Positions 47,348 through 56,235 are shown, counted from the stretch's first letter. The stretch: 64,000 nt of DNA from Acidobacteriota bacterium (GCA_021846275.1 JAJZBZ010000001.1:682001-746000), one strand, 5' to 3'. Notes: generated from the sequence alone by a model not told the origin. A program made the numbers and translations.

Positions 47348-48435
47348 CGCGGCGCTCCGGCAAGGTCGAGGCTCGCTGGCTCAGGGATGGCTGGATGAGC
47401 GCTCGCAGGATCAGGGCTCGCAGGATCAGCGATGGCCGGGGATGGCTCGGCGGCCTCAGTTGCGGCTGGACCGGGGATAAAATCCGCGTTCGTTGCCGCT
47501 TCTTCGACTCGACGCGCAGGCTGCCGGGCCGCTGATGCGGAAGACTCCGTGACGGCGCGCTGCGGAAGCCGGTCAAAGAAGCCGCGCTCAATCTCGCGCA
47601 ACTGCTCGTGCAGGCTCAGGTCGGCTCCGCCAAAATCGGTCTGGAGACGGCACTCGCCCAGCTCCATGCGAGCGTCGCCAATCACCTCCGGGCGCAGGCG
47701 CAGTCCGGGCGTGAGCCGCAGGGACTCTTCCCAGAGCGGACGGTCAGCCTCGGGCACGATGAGTCGGACCGCCGTGGATTCGCCAAGCTGACCGAGAGCG
47801 ACGCGCACGGCGCCAGTGAGCAGCAGCGGGTCCATCTGCGCCTCACGGCGGAGAATGCGCGCGGCAATGGCAAGCGCCAGACGAACCGCCTCCTGCTCCA
47901 GCTCGTGGAAGTAGCGCTCACGCTCGGAGCCGAACTCCTGAATCGCATGAAAGACCTGCTGACGCGCCGTCTCCAATGCCGAGTCAGCGTCTTCGCGCCG
48001 CGCCGCGGCAAAGGCATCGCGCGCGGCGAGCATCCCCTCTTCCCTGCCCTCTTCAAGACCGGCCTGCCAGCCCTTGCGCCACAGGTCCGTCGCTTCGGCA
48101 GGTATCGACAACTCGTCGGAGGCGGCGTCGGACGGATCGCGCTCCGCCGATGCGCCGTCCGATGCGTCCGCGACGGCCAATCCACGGTGCGGAGTCGATG
48201 GCACCGGATACGCAATGGAGAGAAATCCAGGAAAGACAGAGGCCAGATGCGCCGCCGCACGTCCCAGTTCGTCCTCGCGCGTGAGCACCGGAGACGGGGC
48301 GGCTTCCGGCGGGACGAGCGGCTTCGCGGACGTGGGAGCGCTGTAGTCAAAGCTCTCAATGGTCTCCGCCGCGTTGGCTCCCGCGAGTGGGAGACCGTTC
48401 GGTGAGCGGCCGGGCTGACTGGAGGGGGATGGCAT
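47344..48435 (-). CDS. fliH: Flagellar assembly protein FliH
   Basis: The negative regulator and stalk of FliI. 363 residues, longer than usual. The N-terminal 90 residues are Ala/Pro/Ser-rich and probably disordered. A helical region (ATDLWRKGWQAGLEEGREEGMLAARDAF, SERERYFHELEQEAVRLALAIAARILRREAQ) is followed by the FliH/YscL domain (VRVALGQLGESTAVRLIVPEADRPLWE, RMELGECRLQTDFGGADLSLHEQLREIERGFF). The C-terminal tail is again low-complexity. AGGAG precedes the ATG. Confidence 0.9.
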   Translation of the reverse strand: MPSPSSQPGRSPNGLPLAGANAAETIESFDYSAPTSAKPLVPPEAAPSPVLTREDELGRAAAHLASVFPGFLSIAYPVPSTPHRGLAVADASDGASAERDPSDAASDELSIPAEATDLWRKGWQAGLEEGREEGMLAARDAFAAARREDADSALETARQQVFHAIQEFGSERERYFHELEQEAVRLALAIAARILRREAQMDPLLLTGAVRVALGQLGESTAVRLIVPEADRPLWEESLRLTPGLRLRPEVIGDARMELGECRLQTDFGGADLSLHEQLREIERGFFDRLPQRAVTESSASAARQPARRVEEAATNADFIPGPAATEAAEPSPAIADPASPDPASAHPAIPEPASLDLAGAPR

Positions 48436-48475
48436 CAGTGGCTCCTGTTTGCGGTTACGGCGGTCGATGGCGCCT

Positions 48476-49561
48476 TCAGGCCATCATCTCGTCGCCGGCT
48501 TCCATCTTGAGAATGATCCTGCCTTCGGCTTCAAGACGGCGGGCGAGGTTGAGGATCTCCTGCTGAGCGGCTGCCACCTCGCGCGAGCGCACCGGACCGA
48601 GAACCTCCATGTCCTCCTTGAGCATCTCGACGGCACGGGAACTCATGGCCTTGAAGACCTGGGCGCGCAGCTCTTCGTTGGCTCCGCGCAGCGCCAGGGC
48701 AAGCTGCTTTTTATCGACGCCCGAGACAATCTCGCGAATGCTGGCGGCGGGAACAGCGATGAGATCCTCAAACGTGAACATCAGATTGCGAATGCCGAGC
48801 GCCAGCTCCGCGTTGTTCTCCTCCAGAACCTCGAGAATGTGCTTGGCCTCCTCGGCGTTCTGGCGGTTGAGCAGGTCGGCCACGGCCTTGAAGCCGGAGT
48901 AGCTTTTACGCTTGTTGTCGCCCACATTTTCCAGGCGCCGATGCAGGATCAGCGCGACCTTCTGCGCCATCTCCGGCGAGAACTGTCGCATCTGGGCCAG
49001 GCGGCGCACGGCGGCAACCTTGCGCTCCTCGCTGAGGTTGTCCAGCACCAGAGAGGCGCGGCGCGGGTCGAGATGGGCCAGCACCAGCGCAATCGTCTGC
49101 GGATGCTCGGATTCAAGCAGCTTGCCAAGCTGAATCGGATCGGTCTTTTGCAGCTTGGCCAGATTCCCCTGCCCCGCCTCCTGAGCGCGCCGCACCAGCG
49201 ACATCAGATCCGTGGCGCGCTGCTTGCCGAAGGCATCCTCGAGCAGCCGCGCGGCGTAATCGACGCCGCCGTGCATCATGACCTGCTGCGTCTCCAGCAG
49301 TTCCCAGAACTCTTCGACAATCTCGGCGGATAGCTCCGGGGGAACGCCGCGCAGGTCGGCCAGTTCCTCGGTGATCCGCTGCACATCGGCCTCCGGCAGC
49401 GCGCGGAGTATCTCGCTGGCGACCCCCTCGCCAACGGCGACCATCAGAATCGCCGCCTTGCGCGCGCCCGCGATCGCAGCCGTCCGTTTTCTTCGCGCCG
49501 CACTGTCGTTTGCCAGATCCGCCACGTTCCCTCTGCCCCTGACTGCTTCTCTTCCGTCCAC
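48476..49561 (-). CDS. fliG: Flagellar motor switch protein FliG
   Basis: Couples stator torque to the rotor and sets rotation direction. 361 residues with the N-terminal FliF-binding domain (AAILMVAVGEGVASEILRALPEADVQRITEELADL). The middle domain (LLESEHPQTIALVLAHLDPRRASLVLDNLSEE) and the C-terminal charged torque domain (FTFEDLIAVPAASIREIVSGVDKKQLALALRGANEELRAQVFKAMSSRAVEMLKEDME) follow. The listed start is a GTG; a GTG at 49525 with GAGGG upstream is an alternative. It follows fliF in the operon. Confidence 0.95.
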   Translation of the reverse strand: MDGREAVRGRGNVADLANDSAARRKRTAAIAGARKAAILMVAVGEGVASEILRALPEADVQRITEELADLRGVPPELSAEIVEEFWELLETQQVMMHGGVDYAARLLEDAFGKQRATDLMSLVRRAQEAGQGNLAKLQKTDPIQLGKLLESEHPQTIALVLAHLDPRRASLVLDNLSEERKVAAVRRLAQMRQFSPEMAQKVALILHRRLENVGDNKRKSYSGFKAVADLLNRQNAEEAKHILEVLEENNAELALGIRNLMFTFEDLIAVPAASIREIVSGVDKKQLALALRGANEELRAQVFKAMSSRAVEMLKEDMEVLGPVRSREVAAAQQEILNLARRLEAEGRIILKMEAGDEMMA

Positions 49562-49636
49562 TCAATCCCGCCCGTGGGCCGGGATGATGCGTGCCCCGCG
49601 AAACGGCTACCCTGGCGATGCCCGATCCGAATGCCC

Positions 49637-51334
49637 TCAGCCGTCGGAGTGAATCCAGCTTTGCAGCAGGCGCGAACTCTGACCCGGATTGTGCTTCAAC
49701 TGATCGCTGACCTGGTCGAAAAGCTGTTGCGCGCGCAGGCGTTCGGGATCCATTTCGACTGGCTCCGCGCCGGGAAGGGTCGGCGTCTTCGTCGTCGCGA
49801 GCTGAGCGGCCTCGGTCTTTGCAGTGGGCGGTCGAAGCGCGGGCCGAATGCCCAGCAGGATCAGCAACGCGATGGCCGCAAGCACGGTGCCGTACTTGAG
49901 CACCAGCGGCGATTGCTCGGCCATCTGGAGAATGCGTTGCGGGGCCGAGATCGGCGTCTGCATCTGGTTGCCCTCAAAGGGGAGATTCTCGACCGTGACC
50001 ATGTCGCCGCGCGCCGGATCAAAGCCCACGGCGGCCTGAGCGAGCGCGGTCAGGTTCTGCATCTCGGCGGCATTCAGGTGCTGCCAGACGGCGGGGGATT
50101 TTCCGCTGGCCGCATGGACCAGTCGGTCGTTGATGAGGATGGCCGCCGTGATCCGGCGCAGATGGCCCGGCTGCTCCACGGTGTGCAGAACCTTGTGCGA
50201 GGCGGCGTAGGTGCCGCTCTCGGTCTTGGCCGTCTCCGGCTGCGTCTGCTGCGGCGGATAGACGGGCTTGGGCTGCGAGTTCGGCGCGTTCGAGGCCGTG
50301 CCGGGAACTCCGGCCGCAACCGGCTGAGGGCCGGTCGACTGTTCGGTGCGCTGCATGGAAAGCGCCACGGTCTGGGTCGGATCGTAGCTTTCGTCGGTCT
50401 CATCCAGGCTCTTCGGGTTGTAATCGACGGTGACCGATGCCCGGACATTGCCCGAGCCGACGACCGGCTCCAGCGTGTCGATGAGCTTGGCCTCAAGCGC
50501 TTCCTCGGTCCCAAGGCGAACCTGCTCGCCGGTCTTCGGGCCGAGCGGCAGATGGCCGCTGGCATCGACCAGAACGACCTGAGCCGGCGTCAGGCCGTCG
50601 ACGGCAGAGGCGACCAGGTTGCGAATCGAATCATCCTCGCCGTCGGCCAGATGACCATGACGCAGGGTGAGCACGACCGAGGCCTTGGCCGGGCGATCCT
50701 GATCCCGGAAGAGCGAGTCGTGCGGCATGACCAGGTGGACGCGCGCCGCCTCGACGTCGCTGAGCGTGGCGATGGTGTGTTCCAGCTCACCCTCGAGCGC
50801 GCGCTGGTAATTCACCCTCTCGTCAAACTCCGAGCCAACCCAGTTCGGCTTGTCGAAAAGCTCGAAGCCCATGCGTCCGCTGCGCGGACCGCCCTTGGAA
50901 GCCGTGGCCAGGCGGGCCTTGTCGATCTCGGAGGCGGGAACGCGAATGGTGCCGCCGTCGGCGGTGATGTCGAAGGGAATCTGCGCCTGCGTGAGCACCT
51001 GCGCCATCGAGCGCGCGTCGTCGGAGTCCATGCCGGCATAGAGAATCCGCCAGTCGGTGCGCGTGACAAACCAGACCGTCGACGCCAGCACGGCCAGGAC
51101 CAGCGCCGCACCGACGGCAAGGCGCGTGCGCTGATGCGGAGGCAGGGCCGACCATCGCCCCGACGCCTGGCTCCATCCCGCCTGAGCGCGTGTGAGAATT
51201 CCGGACGGTGAGCCGCTTCCGTCAGCCTGTGCGCCGGGGGAGCCGGGAATCGAGCCTGAAATCGAGCCGGGTGTTCGATCCATCTGTGCGCCTGCTGCCA
51301 TGCCTGTCTTCTCATTCCTCTCTCGGGTTGCCAT
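49637..51334 (-). CDS. fliF: Flagellar MS-ring protein FliF
   Basis: Forms the MS ring in the inner membrane. 565 residues with an N-terminal membrane helix (LAVGAALVLAVLASTVWFVTR). Ring-building motifs follow (DWRILYAGMDSDDARSMAQVLTQAQIPFDI, GFELFDKPNWVGSEFDERVNYQRALEGELEHTIATLSDVEAARVHLVMP), then a second helix near residue 480 (VLAAIALLILLGIRPAL). The C-terminal FliG-binding segment lies after it. The start is uncertain: several ATGs (51334, 51301, 51283) lie near each other without a strong ribosome site. Confidence 0.95.
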   Translation of the reverse strand: MATRERNEKTGMAAGAQMDRTPGSISGSIPGSPGAQADGSGSPSGILTRAQAGWSQASGRWSALPPHQRTRLAVGAALVLAVLASTVWFVTRTDWRILYAGMDSDDARSMAQVLTQAQIPFDITADGGTIRVPASEIDKARLATASKGGPRSGRMGFELFDKPNWVGSEFDERVNYQRALEGELEHTIATLSDVEAARVHLVMPHDSLFRDQDRPAKASVVLTLRHGHLADGEDDSIRNLVASAVDGLTPAQVVLVDASGHLPLGPKTGEQVRLGTEEALEAKLIDTLEPVVGSGNVRASVTVDYNPKSLDETDESYDPTQTVALSMQRTEQSTGPQPVAAGVPGTASNAPNSQPKPVYPPQQTQPETAKTESGTYAASHKVLHTVEQPGHLRRITAAILINDRLVHAASGKSPAVWQHLNAAEMQNLTALAQAAVGFDPARGDMVTVENLPFEGNQMQTPISAPQRILQMAEQSPLVLKYGTVLAAIALLILLGIRPALRPPTAKTEAAQLATTKTPTLPGAEPVEMDPERLRAQQLFDQVSDQLKHNPGQSSRLLQSWIHSDG

Positions 51335-51396
51335 GTTTCTGTGGATCGGTGATCGGATGCAGAAGTCCTAAGAGCGTTCCCCTGCTGCGATGGCCT

Positions 51397-51831
51397 TCAG
51401 AACTGCATGCTCATGACCTGCTGGTAGGCGGCAACTGCCTTGTCGCGCACGGCAAGCATCATGTCAAAGCCCATCGATGCCTTTTCGCTGGCGATCATCG
51501 CCTCATGCACATCGACGCCCTTGCCGGAGATCAGGCCTTCGATCAGATTGCTGGCCGTCTGACTCAGCTGATCGACCTGACGGACGGACTGAACGAGCAG
51601 GTCGGAAAATGGCGCGCTGGCTGGAATGGCACCCGTTGCGGGGCCAGCCGGAAGGCTGGTTGCGGGGCTGGTTGTCAGCGGGGCGGTCACGCTCGTCAGC
51701 GCGTCGGCGAATGATCCCGTGTCACCGGGGAATGCGCTCGTCGAAAGCGCGCCTCCGAAGGGGCTGATGGCGGTTTGCGTGGCCGACTGTGTGGCGGCGG
51801 AGATGGCGGTGCTGGCGAAGGCGGAAAGCAT
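51397..51831 (-). CDS. fliE: Flagellar hook-basal body protein FliE
   Basis: Joins the MS ring to the rod. 144 residues. The first half is a Thr/Ser/Ala-rich, poorly conserved segment. The FliE helical domain follows (PFSDLLVQSVRQVDQLSQTASNLIEGLISGKGVDVHEAMIASEKASMGFDMMLAVRDKAVAAYQQVMSMQF), with the typical ending V-M-S-M-Q-F. AGGAG stands about 6 bases before the ATG. It lies between flgC and fliF. Confidence 0.93.
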   Translation of the reverse strand: MLSAFASTAISAATQSATQTAISPFGGALSTSAFPGDTGSFADALTSVTAPLTTSPATSLPAGPATGAIPASAPFSDLLVQSVRQVDQLSQTASNLIEGLISGKGVDVHEAMIASEKASMGFDMMLAVRDKAVAAYQQVMSMQF

Positions 51832-51872
51832 GGGAACTCCTGAAATGCACGGTTGGCGTACGGAACGCAGGG

Positions 51873-52409
51873 TCAGCGCAGAATATCGAGCGAGCTGGTG
51901 ATCATGGATTTCTCCGCCTGCACGGCGGAGACGTTGAGGCCGTAGGAGCGCGTCGCGCCCATCAGGTCCACCATCTCGGTGAGCGGGTTGATGTCCGGGT
52001 AGGAGACGTAGCCCTGGGCATCGGCATCGGGATGGCCGGGGTCGTAGCGGCGCAGCGGCGGCGACGTGTCCTGAACGACGCCGGCGATCTGAACGCCCGG
52101 AGCGACCGTCGCGCCACCGGGCAGCGGAATCGAAGACGTGGGCGAGGCGGCGGATGCCTGGAGCGCGGCCAGTTGCGTGGCCGGATCAAGCTGTCCCGAA
52201 GGACGAAGATGCGTGGACATCGTTCCGGCAAAGCTCGACGAGGAACCGACCGGGCCGGCGGAAAAGACAACGTGCTGGCGGTGATAGGGCGTGCCGTCGG
52301 CGGTGCGCGTCGTCTCAGCGTTGGCCATGTTGGCCGCAACCACCTCGGCGCGCATGCGTTCGGCCTGGAGCGCCGAACTGGAGACATCCATCATTCCGAA
52401 GAGATTCAT
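51873..52409 (-). CDS. flgC: Flagellar basal-body rod protein FlgC
   Basis: A proximal rod subunit. 178 residues from the chosen start (MNLFGMMDVSSSALQAERMR). This keeps the family N-terminal ASALxAxRxRxxVxAxNxAN pattern, and GGAGG stands 6 bases upstream; an ATG at 52415 is too close to that site. The C-terminal block is YPDINPLTEMVDLMGATRSYGLNVSAVQAEKSMITSSLDIL, the expected D0 helix. Between flgB and fliE. Confidence 0.94.
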   Translation of the reverse strand: MNLFGMMDVSSSALQAERMRAEVVAANMANAETTRTADGTPYHRQHVVFSAGPVGSSSSFAGTMSTHLRPSGQLDPATQLAALQASAASPTSSIPLPGGATVAPGVQIAGVVQDTSPPLRRYDPGHPDADAQGYVSYPDINPLTEMVDLMGATRSYGLNVSAVQAEKSMITSSLDILR

Positions 52410-52469
52410 TCCCATCCTCCCTGACCTTTCCGACGTTCCCGCGCCATCCCGGCTGGCGTGGCGCTCGTG

Positions 52470-52820
52470 CTATTTCGCGTGAATTGCGGCGAAGATCTCC
52501 GTATACTCGCTCCGCAGCAACGCCACGCCGGTCTTGTAGCGCAGCTGCGCCTCGGCCATCTGCATCGATTCGCGGTCCATCGAGACATCGTTGCCGTCCG
52601 GCCGGACGACCAGGCCGCCGACCGGGCGGATGCGTGGATGAACCGGAGATTCGCCACCATCGGCAAGCGCCTCCTGCATCGCCGCGTCAAAATCCAGGCC
52701 CACGGAGCGATAGCCGGGGGTGTCGATATTGGCCATGTTGGCGGCGGTAACCTGAATCTGGCGTGTGGCCAGGTCAAGATACCGCGTCAGCTCATCGCTC
52801 AGCGTGGTTTCCAGTTGCAT
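52470..52820 (-). CDS. flgB: Flagellar basal-body rod protein FlgB
   Basis: The rod subunit next to FliE. 116 residues. The N-terminal rod motif is LDLATRQIQVTAANMANIDTPGYRSVGLDF, and the C-terminal helix is ESMQMAEAQLRYKTGVALLRSEYTEIFAAIH. AAGGAG precedes the ATG. It is the first gene of an eight-gene leftward operon (flgB-flgC-fliE-fliF-fliG-fliH-fliI-fliJ) in the canonical order, with a -24/-12 promoter directly upstream. Confidence 0.95.
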   Translation of the reverse strand: MQLETTLSDELTRYLDLATRQIQVTAANMANIDTPGYRSVGLDFDAAMQEALADGGESPVHPRIRPVGGLVVRPDGNDVSMDRESMQMAEAQLRYKTGVALLRSEYTEIFAAIHAK

Positions 52821-52844
52821 GCGCGATCTCCTTGCGGGTGGGAG

Positions 52845-52860
52845 TGCAATTCTGTTTCCA
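52845..52860 (-). promoter_or_regulatory. Candidate sigma-54 (-24/-12) promoter of the flgB operon
   Basis: On the minus strand TGGAAACAGAATTGCA fits the sigma-54 consensus TGGCAC-N5-TTGCW. The GG and GC dinucleotides are exactly 12 bases apart, and TTGCA is intact; three of the less conserved bases of the -24 half differ. Initiation would fall about 14 bases before the flgB ATG, just ahead of its ribosome site. Confidence 0.55.
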
Positions 52861-52989
52861 AATGAGAGGACGCAAAACAGGTTTTTCTAAGAATTGCCGC
52901 AGCGATGGATCACGGCGAAGCATGCGGATTGCGCGGGGCGGCCGCGCGCGCAAAGACGCCGGAGTCACCGGCCTCGGATGCGCCGCGGT

Positions 52990-54417
52990 TCAGACGATCG
53001 CCGGATCGCCAGATGTGGAATCCGGCGCCGAAAGCGGGAAGGCGGCAAAGCCAGGCAGCAACTCCGCCACGCATTCTGTTCCCTGCGCATACGTCTCCTC
53101 GTCGAGGCCAAACTCAATTTCGGAGGCGCGGATGAGCGGAGAATCTCCGGCCAGAATCACGGCGCGTTCCAGCACATGCTCCAGTTCGCGGACGTTGCCC
53201 GGCCAGGAGTGCGGCAGCAGGCGATCCATCGCATCGGGAAGAATGCGCTTGACCGGCATGCGCTCGCCGAGCCGCTCCAGGATGAACTCGACCAGCGCCG
53301 GAATGTCCTGCCGGTGATGAGCCAGCGTGGGCGTGCGGATGAGAAAGACGGCCAGGCGATGGTAAAGGTCGGCCCGGAAGCGGCCGGCGCGTGCGTCGGC
53401 GGCCAGATGCTGGTGCGTCGCGGCGAGAATCCGCACATCGACGCGGACGGTCGTGTTTTCGCCGACCCGTTGCAGTTCGCCGCACTCCAGAAAGCGCAGC
53501 AGCTTGGCCTGAAGCGCCAGCGGCATCTCGCCGATCTCATCCAGAAACAGCGTGCCACCGTCGGCGGACTCGATGCGTCCGGTGCGTCCCTGCACGGCCC
53601 CGGTGAAGGCTCCGCGCGTGTGGCCGAAAAGCTCGGCCTCAAGCAATGCTTCCGGAATCGCCGCGCAATTGATGGCGACGAAAGGCTTATGGACGCGGTC
53701 CGAGAGCCGATGGAGTAGTTCGGCGACGCGTTCCTTGCCGGTCCCGGTCGGCCCTTCGATCAGAACCGGAGTGCGGTGCCGCGCGACGAGACGGATGCGG
53801 CGACTGACCTCGAGCATCGCGGGAGCGCGACCGATGAGGCCCGGCAGTGGCTCGATCTCCGGGCTGGCGGGCGCGGCCGTGCGTTCGGGCGTGCGCTCCG
53901 TCAGGGCAATGCACTGCGTCGGTGCTGCGGCGGGCTGCGCAGTCTGCGCGGGACGACTCGGAGGTGTTGCTCCCGCACGGATCGGAGCTATCCTCTCACC
54001 CTCGAAGGTCGGCGCGGCATTCCAGATGGCCGTGTCGGAGACTGACGAGCGGCGGATGGCGAAGAGAAGTTCCTGACGGTAGCTGCTGCGCGGCGCCCCG
54101 TCGATCGCGCTGCCGTCGGTGTGCAGAAGGTCGGCGCGCGGATGCTGCCGCTGAAGATCACGCAGGAACTCCGAGAGTTCCAGATCGGGCAGCCACGAAT
54201 CGACAAGCACCGCTTCAACCGGAGTCTCGGCAGCTTGCGTCCAGGCGGAGGCGCCGCAGTCGGCCTCAAGCACGCGCCAGCGAAGATCAGTGAGCGCGGC
54301 GACAAGCTGACGACGCTGGCCGGAGTCCGGGCTGACAACAAGCACCGTGCGCTGACGCAGGCTGCGCGGGAGGGCAATCGCAGGCTGGGACGAGGGACGG
54401 GAGAAGGAAGTGGACAT
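52990..54417 (-). CDS. Sigma-54-dependent activator with degenerate receiver and no DNA-binding domain
   Basis: 475 residues. The N-terminal receiver-like domain (22-110) keeps the phospho-acceptor Asp73 (AVLVDSWLPD), but the usual acidic pair is reduced to SPD30-31. After a Pro/Ala linker the AAA+ domain (about 190-430) has Walker A GPTGTGKE, the sigma-54-contacting GAFTGA loop, Walker B GGTLFLDEIGEM and SWPGNVRELEHVLERAV. The last 35 residues contain no Fis-type helix-turn-helix, so it should act on sigma-54 from solution, as Helicobacter FlgR does. GCAGGAG stands 6 bases before the chosen ATG. Its position next to the flagellar operon points to flagellar control. Confidence 0.9.
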   Translation of the reverse strand: MSTSFSRPSSQPAIALPRSLRQRTVLVVSPDSGQRRQLVAALTDLRWRVLEADCGASAWTQAAETPVEAVLVDSWLPDLELSEFLRDLQRQHPRADLLHTDGSAIDGAPRSSYRQELLFAIRRSSVSDTAIWNAAPTFEGERIAPIRAGATPPSRPAQTAQPAAAPTQCIALTERTPERTAAPASPEIEPLPGLIGRAPAMLEVSRRIRLVARHRTPVLIEGPTGTGKERVAELLHRLSDRVHKPFVAINCAAIPEALLEAELFGHTRGAFTGAVQGRTGRIESADGGTLFLDEIGEMPLALQAKLLRFLECGELQRVGENTTVRVDVRILAATHQHLAADARAGRFRADLYHRLAVFLIRTPTLAHHRQDIPALVEFILERLGERMPVKRILPDAMDRLLPHSWPGNVRELEHVLERAVILAGDSPLIRASEIEFGLDEETYAQGTECVAELLPGFAAFPLSAPDSTSGDPAIV

Positions 54418-54592
54418 GAATGGCTCCTGCAAAGGGCGATCAACGACAGAAGAGGAAAGTTTCAACCAACAGGGTCAGGGCTGCATGGATTCCGAGGACG
54501 AGCCGTCGGGAGACTGCGACCGGGATGGCACCGAGCAAGGAAACCGCGAAACCGAACCGGGAACTGTCTCCGCCGGATTGCCGACGCGGAGG

Positions 54593-55342
54593 TTAATTCT
54601 GCAACGGCGCAGCGGCGGCGGAGATGGTTCCGTCGATGGGCGCGACAACGCCCGGCAACGGCATGCGAAGCTCGGCCTCCGACGGGACGAGATAGCCGCG
54701 ACCGCGCACCGTGCGCACGAGAAAGCCCGGCGGCGGATCCTTGAGCTTGCGGCGCAGATAGTTGATGTAGACATCGACGATGTTGGTGGTCTGGGCAGGT
54801 TCCATGTTCCAGACGGTGTCCAGAAGCTCGACGCGCGAGATGCACTCGCCTCGGCGCAGCATCAGGTACTCCAGCAGCGCGAATTCCTTGTTGGTGAGCG
54901 GAATGGCGGCTCCGCCGCGACGCGCGGTGTGCTCCATGCGGTCCAGTTCGAGATCGGCGACGCGGAGCATCAGGCGCGCCTCGCGCTTGCGCCGCAGCAG
55001 GGCGCGGCAGCGGGCGCGCAGTTCGTGAAGGCTGAAGGGCTTGACCATGAAGTCGTCAGCTCCGAGATCGAGGCAGCGGATGCGGGTCTCGACCTCCTGA
55101 CGCGCGGTGAGCACGAGCACCGGAAGCTCCGGGTCGAGCGAGCGCATCTCGGCCAGCGCCTGCTCGCCATCCTTGCGCGGAAGGTTGAGATCGAGGATGG
55201 TCAGGTCGGGCGACTCTTCCTGATAGGCGAGGACGGCTTCGGCGCCGTCAGCGGCGCAGCGTACACGGTGACCGTCGGCCTCGAGGCCCCGGGTGAGAAA
55301 GAGCGCCAATGCGCGGTCATCCTCGGCTACTAGCAGCTTCAT
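54593..55342 (-). CDS. OmpR/PhoB-type response regulator
   Basis: A 249-residue two-component regulator. The receiver (1-118) has the acidic pair in LLVAEDDRAL, phospho-acceptor Asp in LTILDLNLPRKDG, Thr in VLTARQ and Lys in DDFMVKPFSLHEL, all intact. The C-terminal winged helix is PLTNKEFALLEYLMLRRGECISRVELL...VDVYINYLRRKLKD...VRTVRGRGYLV. GGAGGG precedes the ATG. No histidine kinase is next to it; it lies 175 bases upstream of the sigma-54 activator on the same strand and divergent from lexA. Target genes unknown. Confidence 0.92.
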   Translation of the reverse strand: MKLLVAEDDRALALFLTRGLEADGHRVRCAADGAEAVLAYQEESPDLTILDLNLPRKDGEQALAEMRSLDPELPVLVLTARQEVETRIRCLDLGADDFMVKPFSLHELRARCRALLRRKREARLMLRVADLELDRMEHTARRGGAAIPLTNKEFALLEYLMLRRGECISRVELLDTVWNMEPAQTTNIVDVYINYLRRKLKDPPPGFLVRTVRGRGYLVPSEAELRMPLPGVVAPIDGTISAAAAPLQN

Positions 55343-55595
55343 CTTGATTGTCCCTCCGCGGAAAATCGTCGTCCGATGCAGAATTGGAGCAACAGTTCCG
55401 CAATCCACGCTTCTACCTTTGCGCGTTGCGTGGGGATACTCAAGAAAAAAGCGGGGATGTCGAGGGGGTGGTTCCGCGAATGGGAGGCATGGGGTGAGGA
55501 TTCCCAAATCGCGGTCGGAGGTGAGGCGAAATGGAATGGGTTCGGAGGAAGCGACGGATGCGTGCGGGGGCATTTTGAAGGCGGAAAAAAACTTT

Positions 55596-55623
55596 TTGCG
55601 CTTCGCTTTTTATTCGCTATAAT
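55596..55623 (+). promoter_or_regulatory. lexA promoter with start-codon-proximal -10 and an 11-base-period repeat
   Basis: A perfect TATAAT (55618-55623) ends 6 bases before the lexA ATG at 55630; a weak TTGCGC stands 16 bases upstream. Transcription would begin at or next to the ATG, and no ribosome site is present. TTCGCT occurs twice, at 55602 and 55613, exactly 11 bases apart and overlapping the promoter, as a possible operator. Confidence 0.55.
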
Positions 55624-55629
55624 GCGCTC

Positions 55630-56235
55630 ATGGCCATTACTCGCAGACAAAAAGAGGTGCTGGATTTCCTGCAGGCGTTTGTGGTGGAGAATGGGTACTC
55701 TCCATCGTTTGAAGAGATCGCCGCCGGGCTGGGGCTGCGGTCGGTGGCGACCGTGCACAAGCACATCAGCAATCTGGAGCGGAAGGGATTGCTGGACCGC
55801 GAGCGGAATCGCAGCCGATCGATTGACCTGGTGCCGGAGGGTGCGCGCGTGCGCGGCGGGCAGCAGGTGCCGCTGCTGGGGCGGATTGCGGCCGGGTTGC
55901 CGGTGGAGACGGTGCAGGGATCGGAGTCGATTTCGCTGCAGGACGTGGTGGGCAACCGCGATGTCTTTGCGCTGGAGGTGCGCGGCGACTCGATGCGCGA
56001 CGAGCACATCCTGAGCGGGGATTACGTCTTTGTGGAGCGGACGCGGACGGCGCGGCCGGGTGAGATTGTGGTGGCGCTGGTGCGTGGCGCGGAGACGACG
56101 CTCAAGCGCTTCTATCCGGAGGGCGGAACGGTGCGGCTGCAACCGGCGAATACGGAGATGGCTCCGATCCTGGTTCCGGCGGCGCAGGTGGCGATTCAGG
56201 GCCGCGTGCTGGGCGTGCTGCGACGCTACCACTGA
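55630..56235 (+). CDS. lexA: LexA repressor (SOS regulator)
   Basis: Represses DNA-damage genes and is inactivated by RecA-stimulated self-cleavage. 201 residues. The winged-helix DNA-binding domain (1-68) contains RRQKEVLDFLQAFVVENGYSPSFEEIAAGLGLRSVATVHKHISNLERKGLL. The cleavage site is A88-G89 (GRIAAGLP), with the catalytic Ser121 (VRGDSMRD) and Lys159 (ETTLKRFY). Length and spacing match the family. A perfect TATAAT lies just before the ATG, implying a leaderless transcript. Confidence 0.96.
   Translation: MAITRRQKEVLDFLQAFVVENGYSPSFEEIAAGLGLRSVATVHKHISNLERKGLLDRERNRSRSIDLVPEGARVRGGQQVPLLGRIAAGLPVETVQGSESISLQDVVGNRDVFALEVRGDSMRDEHILSGDYVFVERTRTARPGEIVVALVRGAETTLKRFYPEGGTVRLQPANTEMAPILVPAAQVAIQGRVLGVLRRYH

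Noticed and set aside
49574-51211. 545-codon plus-strand frame opposite fliF
   Set aside because: Shadow of fliF in GC-rich DNA; the translation has no family features.
54425-54445. Possible second sigma-54 site before the activator gene
   Set aside because: A TGCAA is present, but the -24 GG element is missing at the required spacing.
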